Part shown: one piece after another, positions 1-6,673 of the stretch
Layout of the letters: each line of letters begins with the position of its first letter
Position numbering within the stretch: the stretch's first letter is position 1
DNA from: Anaerolineales bacterium
GTDB lineage: Bacteria > Chloroflexota > Anaerolineae > Anaerolineales > UBA4823
Direction: 5' to 3'
Assembly (NCBI GenBank): GCA_026415275.1
Contig: JAOAHK010000098.1
Span: forward strand, 1-7,891
DNA length: 7,891 nt
The notes under the pieces: generated by a model
What the model was told of the DNA's origin: nothing
Database searches by the model: none
The model's input: the letters and a program-made list of their open reading frames with translations, nothing else
Position numbers and translations under genes: made by a program

Positions 1-2
1 AG

Positions 3-362
3 ATCAGCCAGCCGGTGCAGACGTCCTTCGGGTACCACATCATCCAGTTGCTGGGACGTGAAGTCCGTCCACTGACCGATGAAGAATTGAACCAGAAGAA
101 GCAGGCGGCATACGATGAATGGCTCACGCAGGCAAAACCGAACAAAGGTAGTGGGTTCAGGCTGATACCTCAGTGTTCCGCAAGGGACCGATTGGCTCAC
201 ATACGCAAAATTGAACAAATCTCGGTGGTACAGGCTGCGTACCGCCTGCTCTGCTTGCCAAATTACCGAGCGGCGCTCAGTATGATAGCGACTAAGGATG
301 CTGGGTTAGGGGGATTCCTTGCTGGATGTTTATTCCACTCCTGCCACCACAACCATGTTTGA
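3..362 (+). CDS. Parvulin-type peptidyl-prolyl cis-trans isomerase (PpiC/SurA/PrsA-like), C-terminal fragment
   Basis: The gene starts upstream of the window; only its 3' end is present. The frame reads through base 3 and contains the end of a rotamase domain, [16 protein letters not shown], where the 'T.FGYHII' block is the last conserved strand of the parvulin fold. A charged helix follows ([19 protein letters not shown]), as is usual in extracytoplasmic parvulin foldases that assist folding of secreted proteins. Recognisable homology ends near base 146. The remaining ~70 residues to the TGA at 360-362 are rich in Cys and His and do not resemble the short 'W...VP' tail I expect for this family. 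They may be non-native sequence after a frameshift, or simply a divergent tail. In the +1 frame a stop lies at 163-165, and in the +2 frame at 149-151. The last 33 nt overlap the opposing DUF1330 gene. The family call is fairly sure; the position of the true C-terminus is not. Confidence 0.62.
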   Translation: MSQPVQTSFGYHIIQLLGREVRPLTDEELNQKKQAAYDEWLTQAKPNKGSGFRLIPQCSARDRLAHIRKIEQISVVQAAYRLLCLPNYRAALSMIATKDAGLGGFLAGCLFHSCHHNHV

Positions 363-620
363 TCGGGCGTAGCGATGGCGTAACTCCCGCGCCGTACGGT
401 ATGCTTCGGAGTTCAACCAGGCTTTGGCGCGCTCTATGTTCTCGAATTCCAAAATAACCAGCCGCTTGGGTTGCCACTCCCCCTCAAGCACCTCGGTCGC
501 CCCACCGCGCGCCAAATATTTCCCCCCATATTGGGCTACCGTAGGCGCAGCTAATCTTTTGTATTCCTCGTACCCCACGGGGTCGGTGACTTCGATATCG
601 ACAATCACATAGGCAGTCAT
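330..620 (-). CDS. DUF1330 domain protein
   Basis: This 96-residue protein fits the DUF1330 family (dimeric alpha/beta-barrel fold, about 95 aa) over its full length. The family start motif is present as [20 protein letters not shown], followed by a Gly-rich [10 protein letters not shown] turn at about residues 32-41, then [17 protein letters not shown] and the [17 protein letters not shown] helix. The biochemical function of the family is unknown. An upstream in-frame ATG at 650 would add ten residues (MENLQRLEEP) outside the domain. I chose the ATG at 620 because a GAGG Shine-Dalgarno core lies 5 nt before it and the family normally begins exactly here. There is no signal peptide or membrane segment, so it should be cytoplasmic. 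It is transcribed alone, away from the PHP gene and towards the parvulin gene, with a 33-nt tail overlap if the annotated end of that ORF is real. Confidence 0.9.
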   Translation of the reverse strand: MTAYVIVDIEVTDPVGYEEYKRLAAPTVAQYGGKYLARGGATEVLEGEWQPKRLVILEFENIERAKAWLNSEAYRTARELRHRYARSNMVVVAGVE

Positions 621-623
621 AGG

Positions 624-629
624 CTCCTC
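624..629 (-). promoter_or_regulatory. Shine-Dalgarno site deciding the DUF1330 start
   Basis: Read on the minus strand the sequence is GAGGAG, followed by CCT and the ATG at 620. The GAGG core is 5 nt from that ATG. No comparable site precedes the ATG at 650, so this site decides the start. Confidence 0.6.
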
Positions 630-716
630 GAGGCGTTGAAGATTTTCCATGCAGCTTGTTTGCCGAAGCGTGGAAAACTGCTCTGGTTAGTTGGTCTCCA
701 CAAGTGCACACAGCAG

Positions 717-725
717 ATTATATCA
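717..725 (-). promoter_or_regulatory. Extended -10 promoter for the DUF1330 gene
   Basis: The minus strand reads TGATATAAT, a perfect TGnTATAAT extended -10 element. No good -35 hexamer lies 16-18 nt upstream, which is normal for extended -10 promoters. Transcription would begin near 710 and give a leader of about 90 nt before the ATG at 620. The consensus is seen directly; promoter activity is inferred. Confidence 0.5.
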
Positions 726-907
726 TGCAGGCTTAACGGCTCCTTGGCACGGTCTTAACCTTTCCCAAGTCGTCCTTCAACGAGTAAAATTCTCGGGCAA
801 AATATGCAGAGCACCTTTCTACTCAATGGTTTGAGCGCCGAATTGACCAAGGCAAAAAACATCCTCAGGCTGAGCACAAAGGTAGCGAATTGAAAAGTTA
901 AGAAAAC

Positions 908-938
908 TTGACCTAGGTGGAAGGCAAGCACATAGAAT
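908..938 (+). promoter_or_regulatory. Candidate promoter of the PHP metallohydrolase gene
   Basis: TTGACC at 908-913 and TAGAAT at 933-938 each match 5 of 6 bases of the -35 and -10 consensus. The 19-nt spacer is longer than ideal. Transcription would begin near 945, giving a very short leader that still includes the ribosome binding site at 950-954. If correct, the GTG at 917 lies inside the promoter and cannot be the start codon. Confidence 0.35.
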
Positions 939-949
939 GTTCGACAAGC

Positions 950-954
950 GAGGT
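950..954 (+). promoter_or_regulatory. Ribosome binding site of the PHP gene
   Basis: GAGGT lies 4 nt before the ATG at 959. The earlier in-frame GTG at 917 has no purine-rich site upstream, so this motif supports the start at 959. Confidence 0.55.
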
Positions 955-958
955 ATAT

Positions 959-2035
959 ATGCATCAACGTTTCCTCTCCAAAATCTTCAATCCCCAAGCC
1001 GCTTGGTATCGCGGCGACTTTCACGCTCATACCACCTTCTCAGACGGTGTGCTTACGCCTTTGCAACTCGTTGAACTCGCCAAGTCCGAAGGTTTGGACT
1101 TTTGCGCCATTACCGATCACAACAACGTAGAGGCTCTTGCTGCGGTTGAGGATGTGGGTGATTTCCTTGTGCTCCCTGGCATCGAGGTCACCCTCGGTCA
1201 ACTTGGCGACTTCAATGTCTTTGGTCTGAACCCAATGGATGAGTGGGTGAGAACATTTATTGATGGAAAAACATGGGACGAGCTCTTGGATAACGCGCGC
1301 GGCATCCAACCCAATGACCTTCTCAAAGTCACTGCAGAGCTTGGGCTATTGAACTCCATCAATCATCCTTTTATCGAACCATGGCAATGGAAAGACGCTT
1401 CCGCCGATCTATCTTACGTTCACTGTATTGAGATTTGGAATGATCCCAGCTACCTTGATTGCCCCCAGGGCAACTTGCGCGCTGTTCAATTCTGGAGCGA
1501 TTTGCTCAACGAAGGCTTCCGCATCACCGCCATTGGCGGCAGCGACTATCATCAACCAGCGCCCGAACCCGGCGAGATCAAACCTCCCGAACGATTAGGG
1601 CTGCCGAGCACCTATCTATATCTTGAAAACCTTTCAGGGAATGCCATTTTGGATGCCCTCCGGAATCAACGCGCTTATGTCAGCATGGGAGCCAAGATAG
1701 ACTTTCAAGCCGAGGTGGATGGTAAAACTTACCCCATCGGCTCGGACCTGGGGGCTGTCTCAGCAGAGACCCTTTTGACCGTCACCGTAATGGAATCTGC
1801 GCTGCCTGCAACAGTGCATTTAGTGAAAAATGGAAAAGTGATCCACGAAAAGCCGCTCACCGAATCTCCCACCGTGTTGCGCTTCACGGAGACTCTAACC
1901 CCAACGCAATCGGTCTGGTATCGGCTTGATGTTTATGACGCGCAAGGTCAGATGCTTGCCATCAGCAATCCCATCTTTGCCGGAAAGCGAATCGAACCCA
2001 AGAGAAAACGCATTGGAGAGTTTTGGCTTCGGTGA
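959..2035 (+). CDS. PHP-domain metallohydrolase, CehA/McbA type
   Basis: The product has 358 residues and a polymerase-and-histidinol-phosphatase (PHP) domain, a TIM-like barrel that binds metal ions and usually hydrolyses phosphoesters. Visible motifs are HAHTTFSDG (22-30, H22 and H24), TDH (52-54), PGIE (73-76, E76), NHP (135-137, H136) and GGSDYH (193-198, D196 and H198). These are the expected metal-ligand blocks in the expected order. The GHxN-like block instead reads GDFN (83-86), with Asp84 where relatives usually have His. After about residue 250 comes a roughly 110-residue, strand-rich domain with no motif I recognise, ending in a basic tail. There is no signal peptide, so it is probably cytoplasmic. 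The start at 959 is preferred to the GTG at 917 because of the GAGGT site; family proteins also begin shortly before the 'GDFHAHT' block. The substrate cannot be told from the sequence, and the gene stands alone without an informative operon. Confidence 0.88.
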   Translation: MHQRFLSKIFNPQAAWYRGDFHAHTTFSDGVLTPLQLVELAKSEGLDFCAITDHNNVEALAAVEDVGDFLVLPGIEVTLGQLGDFNVFGLNPMDEWVRTFIDGKTWDELLDNARGIQPNDLLKVTAELGLLNSINHPFIEPWQWKDASADLSYVHCIEIWNDPSYLDCPQGNLRAVQFWSDLLNEGFRITAIGGSDYHQPAPEPGEIKPPERLGLPSTYLYLENLSGNAILDALRNQRAYVSMGAKIDFQAEVDGKTYPIGSDLGAVSAETLLTVTVMESALPATVHLVKNGKVIHEKPLTESPTVLRFTETLTPTQSVWYRLDVYDAQGQMLAISNPIFAGKRIEPKRKRIGEFWLR

Positions 2036-2435
2036 AGCTGCGCGGAAAGAAACAAATCTCAGGCTCCTTACCGGCGAATTGAGGCGCATAGGGACATCCG
2101 CCCTGCAATAGCACACTGTCCTGCCGAACGCCGTGAGACATTTTAAGACCAATCACTTGGCTGCATTAGACTTGTGGGATGTGAGCGAATCTAGGTGCTT
2201 CCGAAAGAGCGCAGCGCATTTCCCCACGTTATTCCAATGGAGTTCAGCGACCGAGTAATCGTTCAAGATTTTTTCCTTCATTCTAAATGGCAAAAAGTCG
2301 GTTGACTCGACAGGACCAGGGAGGCATGCCTGACAGAGCGCAGGGACAAGTTCAGCAGGACACAAGACACGGCTTCGGCAGAACACCACGGCGCGTTGGA
2401 CGAGACAGAGAAAAACCGACTACCAACACTGACTT
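2036..2435. other. 400-bp convergent intergenic region without a convincing gene
   Basis: This region separates the ends of two converging transcription units. I see no tRNA, no classic GC-rich hairpin followed by a T-run, and no ORF with family motifs. What is visible: a perfect 10-bp palindrome AGGCATGCCT at 2322-2331, an imperfect palindrome at 2386-2399, a T-run at 2262-2267 without a clear stem, and an 8-nt inverted repeat (AGTCGGTT at 2296-2303, AACCGACT at 2414-2421) enclosing about 110 bp. It could hold terminators too weak to recognise by eye, or a decayed element. Confidence 0.5.
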
Positions 2436-4265
2436 CTAGATTGCCTCCCCCCTGAATTGGCTCTGATACAAAGATGAATAAAATCCTCCCAAGGCTAACA
2501 AATCCCGGTGCGTGCCCTGCTCCACAATTTCGCCATCGCGGATGACCACCACCCAGTCTGCATCGCGGATTGTGCGCAAGCGATGGGCGATCACAAAACT
2601 GGTGCGGCCTTGCATCAAGCGCAAGAGTGCTTTTTGGATGCGCGCTTCGGTGCGGGTATCGACGCTGCTGGTCGCCTCGTCCAAAATCAAGATCGCCGGA
2701 TCGGCAAGGATGGCGCGGGCAATGGCGATCATCTGACGCTGTCCTTGGCTGAGGTTGATCGCCCGTTCAGAGAGCAAAGTTTGATAACCTTGCGGCAAAC
2801 GGCGAATAAAGCCATCCGCTTCTGCCATCACTGCTGCCTGAATGACCTCGCTATCGCTGGCATCTAAGCGGCCGTAGCGAATGTTCTCCATCACAGTGGT
2901 CGAGAACAGAAACGTATCCTGCAGCACAATGCCCAAATGGCGACGCAGCTCGTCCTTAGGAAGCTCACGCACATCTCGCCCATCTAAACAAATACACCCC
3001 TCATCGACCTCATAAAAGCGAGAGAGCAAGTTGACCAACGTGGTTTTGCCCGCTCCTGTCGGTCCCACCAGTGCGATGGTCTGCCCAGCTTTAGCTTCCA
3101 GTGAGAAGTTACGGATTACCTTCTTCTGCGGCTGATAACCAAAACTGACATGACGAAATGCCACTTCGCCATGCACCCGTTCCAGTTTGTCCCTGCCATT
3201 TGTGAGAGCATCCTCGGGCAGGATATCCATCACCTCGAACACTCGTTCTGCGCCAGCCAAAGCGGCTTGGATGGCGTTATACATATTCGCAAGTTGACGC
3301 AAGGGGTTGATAAAGTTGCGCGCATAGCTGATAAAGGTAGCAATCATCCCTACACTGACCAGTTGATGCAGCGCCAGCCAACCACCCAAACCGGCAATGG
3401 CGATGACGAACAAGTTGCCCAATTGATTGGTCAGTGGCATTAGGGCTAAAGCATAGGAGTTTGCCACGACTGCAGCGCGATAGACCGCTTGATTATTCTC
3501 GCGAAAACTGTGCAATACCGATTCGTTGCGCCGGAAGGCCTTCACTACGCGCAATCCGCTGATCGATTCTTCCATCACCCCATTCAGCTTGCCCAGCGCG
3601 CTTTGTAATTCACGGAATCCTTTGCGCGTGTAGCGGGCAATAAAATCGGTGAACCAAAACATCAGCGGCACAACGACCACAGCAGCCAACGCCAACCAGA
3701 CGTTGAGCAGGAACATAGCAATCAAAATGCCAACCAAGGAGAGCATACTGGCAAGCAGGGAGAGGATATTTTGTGACACGGCCTGATTAATTGCATCGAC
3801 GTCATTGGTCATGCGGCTCATTACCTCACCGACGGTGTGTGAGTCGAAGAAACTCACGGGCAGGCGTTGCAAATGAGTGAACAGCTCGCGGCGCAGTTTT
3901 TGCAACGCCCGTTGCGAGACCGCTGCCATCAGCCAACCCGAAGTGCCTTCGGCAAGGTTACCAACCAAAAAGATGACCAGAATCCACAACGCAAGACGCG
4001 GTAAGTTTTGCAGGCTTTGGGTGTGGATCAACTCATCGATTGCCCTGCCCATCAGGTAAGGGGCAATGAGTCCACACAGGGTTGAAATCAGGATGAGCAA
4101 GATAACCATCGTAAGCAGCCAGCGATGACTGCCTAAATAGGGCAACAGACGGCGCAAGGCATAGCGAGGATCGTGGGCTTTTTCAATGCGACTCATCGAC
4201 ATTGGACCCCTGACCATGCGCAGGCGGAAATCTGGGTTCGCTTGAGGTGGACGATGATCAGACAT
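2436..4265 (-). CDS. ABC exporter half-transporter with consensus ATPase site (TM288/LmrD/BmrD-like)
   Basis: This 609-residue protein is a fused membrane and ATPase half-transporter of the type that pumps drugs or lipids outward. The transmembrane domain spans about residues 45-340, with hydrophobic segments near 49-71, 88-104, 165-186, 188-206 and 281-300. The ATPase domain (365-600) has Walker A GPTGAGKT (401-408), Q-loop Gln449, signature LSQGQ (505-509), Walker B ILILDE with catalytic Glu530, D-loop SSVD (533-536) and switch His561. The signature deviates from LSGGQ, while Walker B and the H-loop are canonical. It therefore complements the partner encoded just upstream. The hydrophilic N-terminus (1-35) is typical of this partner type. 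The start overlaps the end of the partner gene by 8 nt. An AGGAGG site (4278-4283) precedes the ATG at 4265 by 12 nt, slightly far, so initiation may rely partly on translational coupling. The substrate is unknown. Confidence 0.95.
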   Translation of the reverse strand: MSDHRPPQANPDFRLRMVRGPMSMSRIEKAHDPRYALRRLLPYLGSHRWLLTMVILLILISTLCGLIAPYLMGRAIDELIHTQSLQNLPRLALWILVIFLVGNLAEGTSGWLMAAVSQRALQKLRRELFTHLQRLPVSFFDSHTVGEVMSRMTNDVDAINQAVSQNILSLLASMLSLVGILIAMFLLNVWLALAAVVVVPLMFWFTDFIARYTRKGFRELQSALGKLNGVMEESISGLRVVKAFRRNESVLHSFRENNQAVYRAAVVANSYALALMPLTNQLGNLFVIAIAGLGGWLALHQLVSVGMIATFISYARNFINPLRQLANMYNAIQAALAGAERVFEVMDILPEDALTNGRDKLERVHGEVAFRHVSFGYQPQKKVIRNFSLEAKAGQTIALVGPTGAGKTTLVNLLSRFYEVDEGCICLDGRDVRELPKDELRRHLGIVLQDTFLFSTTVMENIRYGRLDASDSEVIQAAVMAEADGFIRRLPQGYQTLLSERAINLSQGQRQMIAIARAILADPAILILDEATSSVDTRTEARIQKALLRLMQGRTSFVIAHRLRTIRDADWVVVIRDGEIVEQGTHRDLLALGGFYSSLYQSQFRGEAI

Positions 4266-6015
4266 GTTGGATTTCTACCTCCTGCGGGTCGCCCAGTTGG
4301 GAGTAGTAGATTTCCTGATAGACCGCGCTGCTCTGCAGAAGCTCCTTATGGTTGCCTTCGGCGATGATCTTGCCCTGGTCCAAGACGACGATCTTATCCG
4401 CCCCAAGCACACTGCTGATACGCTGGGCAACCATCACACAGGTGCGATTCTGCAACCACTCCTTGAGAGCGGCTTGGATTTTGGCTTCGGTGGCTACATC
4501 GACCGAACTTGTGCTGTCATCCAAAAGCAAAATAGAGGGTTGGGTTAAAAGCGCGCGGGCAATGGCGATGCGCTGTTTTTGCCCACCTGATAGATTAACC
4601 CCGCGCTCCTCAACGTGGGTCTCGTAGCCTTGAGGAAGTTGTAGGATGAAGTCGTGCGCTTGGGCGATTTTTGCCACCTGCTCAACTTCTGCGTCGCTTG
4701 CCTCTGGGCAGCCATAGCGGATATTTTCTCGCACTGTGCCGGAGAATAAAACGGTCTCTTGGGGCACAATGGCGATCTGTCTGAGCAAAGAATCTTGTTG
4801 CACTTGGCGCACATCGTAACCATCAATCGACACACTGCCCGCGCACACATCGTAAAAGCGGGGGATGAGATGAAGTAGGGTGGTCTTACCAGAGCCCGTG
4901 GCGCCTAAGATTGCCACCGTTTGACCAGCTTCGATCTCAAGGTTGATTCCATCCAAGACCATTCCATCATTCGAACCGTTGTAGCGGAAGCGCACGCCCT
5001 GAAAGGAGATTGCCGGGCGGGCATCGGGAGGTAAAATGACAGCGTTAGGAGCATCTTGCACTTGCGGCTCTTGGTCTAAAATCTCGTTCACCCGTTCTGC
5101 CGAGGCAATGGCGGCTGCCCAAACGTTTGCCAAGTTGACCATGATCAATAAGGGGCCCATCGCCGTCTGCAGATAATTGATGAAAGCAACCAACTGGCCC
5201 GGCGTAATCTCGCCCTGCACACTGCGCAACCCACCACCCCAAATCACCACCACCATTGCCGCGTTGAGACAAGTGCTCAAGGAGGGCCCCATGGTGGAGA
5301 GAAATTGCATCACGCGGATGTTGCGTTCGGTGTAGTCCACATTGGTCGCCTCGAAACGTTGGGCTTCATGCTCGGCGCGCACAAAAGCCTTCACCACGCG
5401 CACACCGGCGATGTTTTCCTGCAGCACCGTGTTCAAGCGGTCTAATTTCTGTTGCAGGGTTAGAAACATGGGTCCCATGCGGCCGGCAAAGAACACAATC
5501 AAGACAAAAGCCACCAATAGGAAAGGAGAGACCATCATCGCCAATGAGGGGGAAGTGCGATACATCAACAAAATGCTACCAAGCATAATCAGCGGAGCGC
5601 GCGTGCCGATGCGCAAGGTAATTTGCACCAGTCGTTGCACCACACCCGTATCGCTTGCCAAGCGCACCATCCACTGCCCGGTCTGCAAACGGTCGAGGTT
5701 TCCAAACGAAAAGGACTGCATTTTGACAAACAGGGCTTCACGCAAATCGCGCGCCAGGCTTTCCCCTACTTGCACCGAAGTATTGTTGTTCCCGATGGCG
5801 AACAAGGTATCCAGCGCCGAAATGGCTAACATCAGCAAGAAAGTATGATAAACCTCGGCTAGGTTGTTGGCTAAAATTCCCTGATCGATAATGCGCTGCA
5901 CCAAGCGCGGGATGGTCAAATCGAGGATGACCACTACCACCAATAAAACTAAAGAAAGCAGGCTTTTCTTCCAGTAGGGTCTCAGAAAAGGGAGCAGTTT
6001 GGCTAAATGTCTCAT
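4258..6015 (-). CDS. ABC exporter half-transporter with degenerate ATPase site (TM287/LmrC/BmrC-like)
   Basis: This 585-residue half-transporter is the first ABC gene of the operon. The membrane domain (about 1-310) has hydrophobic segments near 17-34, 56-75, 139-152, 158-178, 248-262 and 285-303. The ATPase domain (335-575) has A-loop Tyr345, Walker A GATGSGKT (371-378), Q-loop Gln419, a consensus signature LSGGQ (475-479), Walker B ILLLDD (495-500), D-loop SSVD (503-506) and an H-loop reading AQR with Gln531. Two catalytic residues are replaced: Glu by Asp500, and the switch His by Gln531. These are the substitutions known from the degenerate subunit of heterodimeric exporters, not signs of gene decay. 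The protein should pair with the product of the next gene. Its ATG lies 1 nt after the MarR stop codon with no clear Shine-Dalgarno site, which suggests reinitiation by ribosomes finishing the MarR gene. Confidence 0.95.
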   Translation of the reverse strand: MRHLAKLLPFLRPYWKKSLLSLVLLVVVVILDLTIPRLVQRIIDQGILANNLAEVYHTFLLMLAISALDTLFAIGNNNTSVQVGESLARDLREALFVKMQSFSFGNLDRLQTGQWMVRLASDTGVVQRLVQITLRIGTRAPLIMLGSILLMYRTSPSLAMMVSPFLLVAFVLIVFFAGRMGPMFLTLQQKLDRLNTVLQENIAGVRVVKAFVRAEHEAQRFEATNVDYTERNIRVMQFLSTMGPSLSTCLNAAMVVVIWGGGLRSVQGEITPGQLVAFINYLQTAMGPLLIMVNLANVWAAAIASAERVNEILDQEPQVQDAPNAVILPPDARPAISFQGVRFRYNGSNDGMVLDGINLEIEAGQTVAILGATGSGKTTLLHLIPRFYDVCAGSVSIDGYDVRQVQQDSLLRQIAIVPQETVLFSGTVRENIRYGCPEASDAEVEQVAKIAQAHDFILQLPQGYETHVEERGVNLSGGQKQRIAIARALLTQPSILLLDDSTSSVDVATEAKIQAALKEWLQNRTCVMVAQRISSVLGADKIVVLDQGKIIAEGNHKELLQSSAVYQEIYYSQLGDPQEVEIQHV

Positions 6016-6016
6016 T

Positions 6017-6463
6017 TCAGAGCAGCTTTTTCAACCTTTCTAGAGAGTGAGTGATCTGTTGCATTTCCTCAGAGGTTAACGGAGCGAAGAGTTGCATTGT
6101 CCAATGGCGCGTCCTTTGTGAAATGGCATCCAACAAGGCATTGCCGCTCTCGGTCAATTCCAGCACAATCTGACGCCGATCCTGCGGGTTCACCTTGCGC
6201 TGGATGAGACCGCGCTGCACCAAAGTCTCCACAATCTGACTGACGGCCGGGCGGCTAATTCGTTTCTGTTTTGCCAACTCACTCACCGATGCGCTTCCTT
6301 GGCGGATATGACGCAGAATATGGAATTGCTCAACGGTCACATCATACTCTTCGGCGGCAACTGCATGGAGGTGGGCATGAATCTCGCGCCAGAGCGGTGG
6401 CACCGTTTCCCAAAAGACCTCGACCAAGTTTTGCAGGGCAGAGGCTGATTCGTTAGGGGTCAT
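6017..6463 (-). CDS. MarR-family transcriptional regulator
   Basis: The 148-residue product has the length and plan of MarR proteins: N- and C-terminal dimerisation helices around a winged helix-turn-helix. The DNA-binding part covers about residues 45-110, with VSELAKQKRISRPAVSQIVETL as helices 3-4 and the recognition helix, and the wing carrying the hallmark DRR at 95-97 followed by QIVLELTESG. MarR proteins are usually repressors released by a small ligand, and those placed before ABC exporters commonly control them. The gene heads an operon with the two ABC exporters, so autoregulation and control of efflux are likely. The ATG at 6463 is preceded by AAGGG with 6 nt spacing, a moderate ribosome binding site. 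Cys is absent, so a thiol-based oxidation sensor of the OhrR type is unlikely. The ligand cannot be predicted. Confidence 0.93.
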   Translation of the reverse strand: MTPNESASALQNLVEVFWETVPPLWREIHAHLHAVAAEEYDVTVEQFHILRHIRQGSASVSELAKQKRISRPAVSQIVETLVQRGLIQRKVNPQDRRQIVLELTESGNALLDAISQRTRHWTMQLFAPLTSEEMQQITHSLERLKKLL

Positions 6464-6505
6464 GGCTAACCCTTCCCTTTTATGTCAAAAATTGTTAAGT
6501 TCCCT

Positions 6506-6519
6506 AATCGTTAAGAATT
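6506..6519. promoter_or_regulatory. Candidate MarR operator overlapping the transcription start
   Basis: AATCGTTAAGAATT is an imperfect palindrome (5 of 7 base pairs, with AAT..TTAA..ATT conserved). It sits over the predicted start of the MarR operon, where a bound dimer would block RNA polymerase. The half-site AATCGTT recurs at 6552-6558 and, inverted, at 6575-6581. The repeats are visible in the sequence; binding by this MarR is inferred. Confidence 0.4.
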
Positions 6520-6528
6520 GAAACAATT
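6516..6528. repeat. Short palindrome over the MarR operon -10 box
   Basis: AATTG-aaa-CAATT is a perfect 5-bp-arm palindrome that overlaps the TATAAT box. A larger inverted pair, AATTGTT (6490-6496) and AACAATT (6522-6528), shares its right arm. It may be a second operator or an alternative one to 6506-6519. Confidence 0.4.
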
Positions 6529-6531
6529 ATA
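6526..6531 (-). promoter_or_regulatory. -10 element of the MarR-ABC-ABC operon
   Basis: The minus strand reads TATAAT, a perfect -10 box, preceded by GG. The sequence about 17 nt further upstream (ATTATG) is a poor -35 match, so the promoter may be weak or need other contacts. Transcription would begin near 6519-6518, giving a leader of about 55 nt before the ATG at 6463. Confidence 0.55.
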
Positions 6532-6551
6532 CCAAAAACGAAACCATCCAT

Positions 6552-6581
6552 AATCGTTCTGGCAATAGAATATTAACGATT
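6552..6581. repeat. Inverted AATCGTT / AACGATT pair upstream of the MarR operon promoter
   Basis: AATCGTT at 6552-6558 and its exact inverse AACGATT at 6575-6581 are separated by 16 bp. The left copy covers the -35 zone of the MarR operon promoter. Both copies share their core with the candidate operator at 6506-6519. Confidence 0.4.
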
Positions 6582-6660
6582 CATTCCTTTCGTATATTCT
6601 TTCCCAATTCGTTGACGAGTGTTTCATCTGCGACCGTCCGCGATTTTCACGGATATCAGG

Positions 6661-6666
6661 TATAAT
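6661..6666 (+). promoter_or_regulatory. -10 element of miaB, implying a leaderless mRNA
   Basis: A perfect TATAAT ends 7 nt before the miaB ATG. Transcription would begin at or next to the ATG, so no 5' leader remains. No good -35 hexamer appears at 6637-6644. No Shine-Dalgarno site fits: the only purine run, GGA at 6670-6672, is 1 nt from the ATG and too close. Confidence 0.5.
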
Positions 6667-6673
6667 ATCGGAC

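Larger units (their letters stand above)
621..958. other. Intergenic region between divergent DUF1330 and PHP genes
   Basis: This 338-bp stretch holds the leader and promoter of the DUF1330 gene on the left and a probable promoter and ribosome binding site for the PHP gene on the right. A short imperfect palindrome, AAGTT-aagaa-AACTT, lies at 895-909 just before the putative PHP -35 element and could be an operator. I saw no additional gene, tRNA or riboswitch. Small open frames here lack family motifs and good start sites. Confidence 0.5.

Noticed and set aside
268..278. GAGCG-g-CGCTC palindrome as a terminator for the parvulin gene
   Set aside because: The centre is a single base, so only a 4-bp stem could form, and no T-run follows on either strand.
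843..848. TTGACC as a -35 box for the PHP gene
   Set aside because: No -10-like hexamer lies 15-19 nt downstream; the pair at 908-913 and 933-938 fits better.
917..958. GTG at 917 as the start of the PHP gene, adding 14 residues
   Set aside because: There is no ribosome binding site before it, it lies inside the probable promoter, and the ATG at 959 has GAGGT in front.
2153..2389. Open frame on the minus strand, 78 codons, in the convergent gap
   Set aside because: It begins with GTG and no good ribosome binding site was noted. It is unusually Cys-rich at its start, shows no family motif and lies in a region with repeats. I cannot support it as a gene.
2508..5848. Several long open frames on the plus strand across the ABC genes
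   Set aside because: They are antisense to two clear ABC transporter genes, have no family motifs, and reflect the codon bias of the opposite strand.
6483..6488. Perfect TTGACA on the minus strand as a -35 box
   Set aside because: It lies only about 20 nt before the MarR start codon. A -10 box at normal distance would fall at or inside the gene and no such box is seen there. The TATAAT at 6526-6531 is a better candidate.
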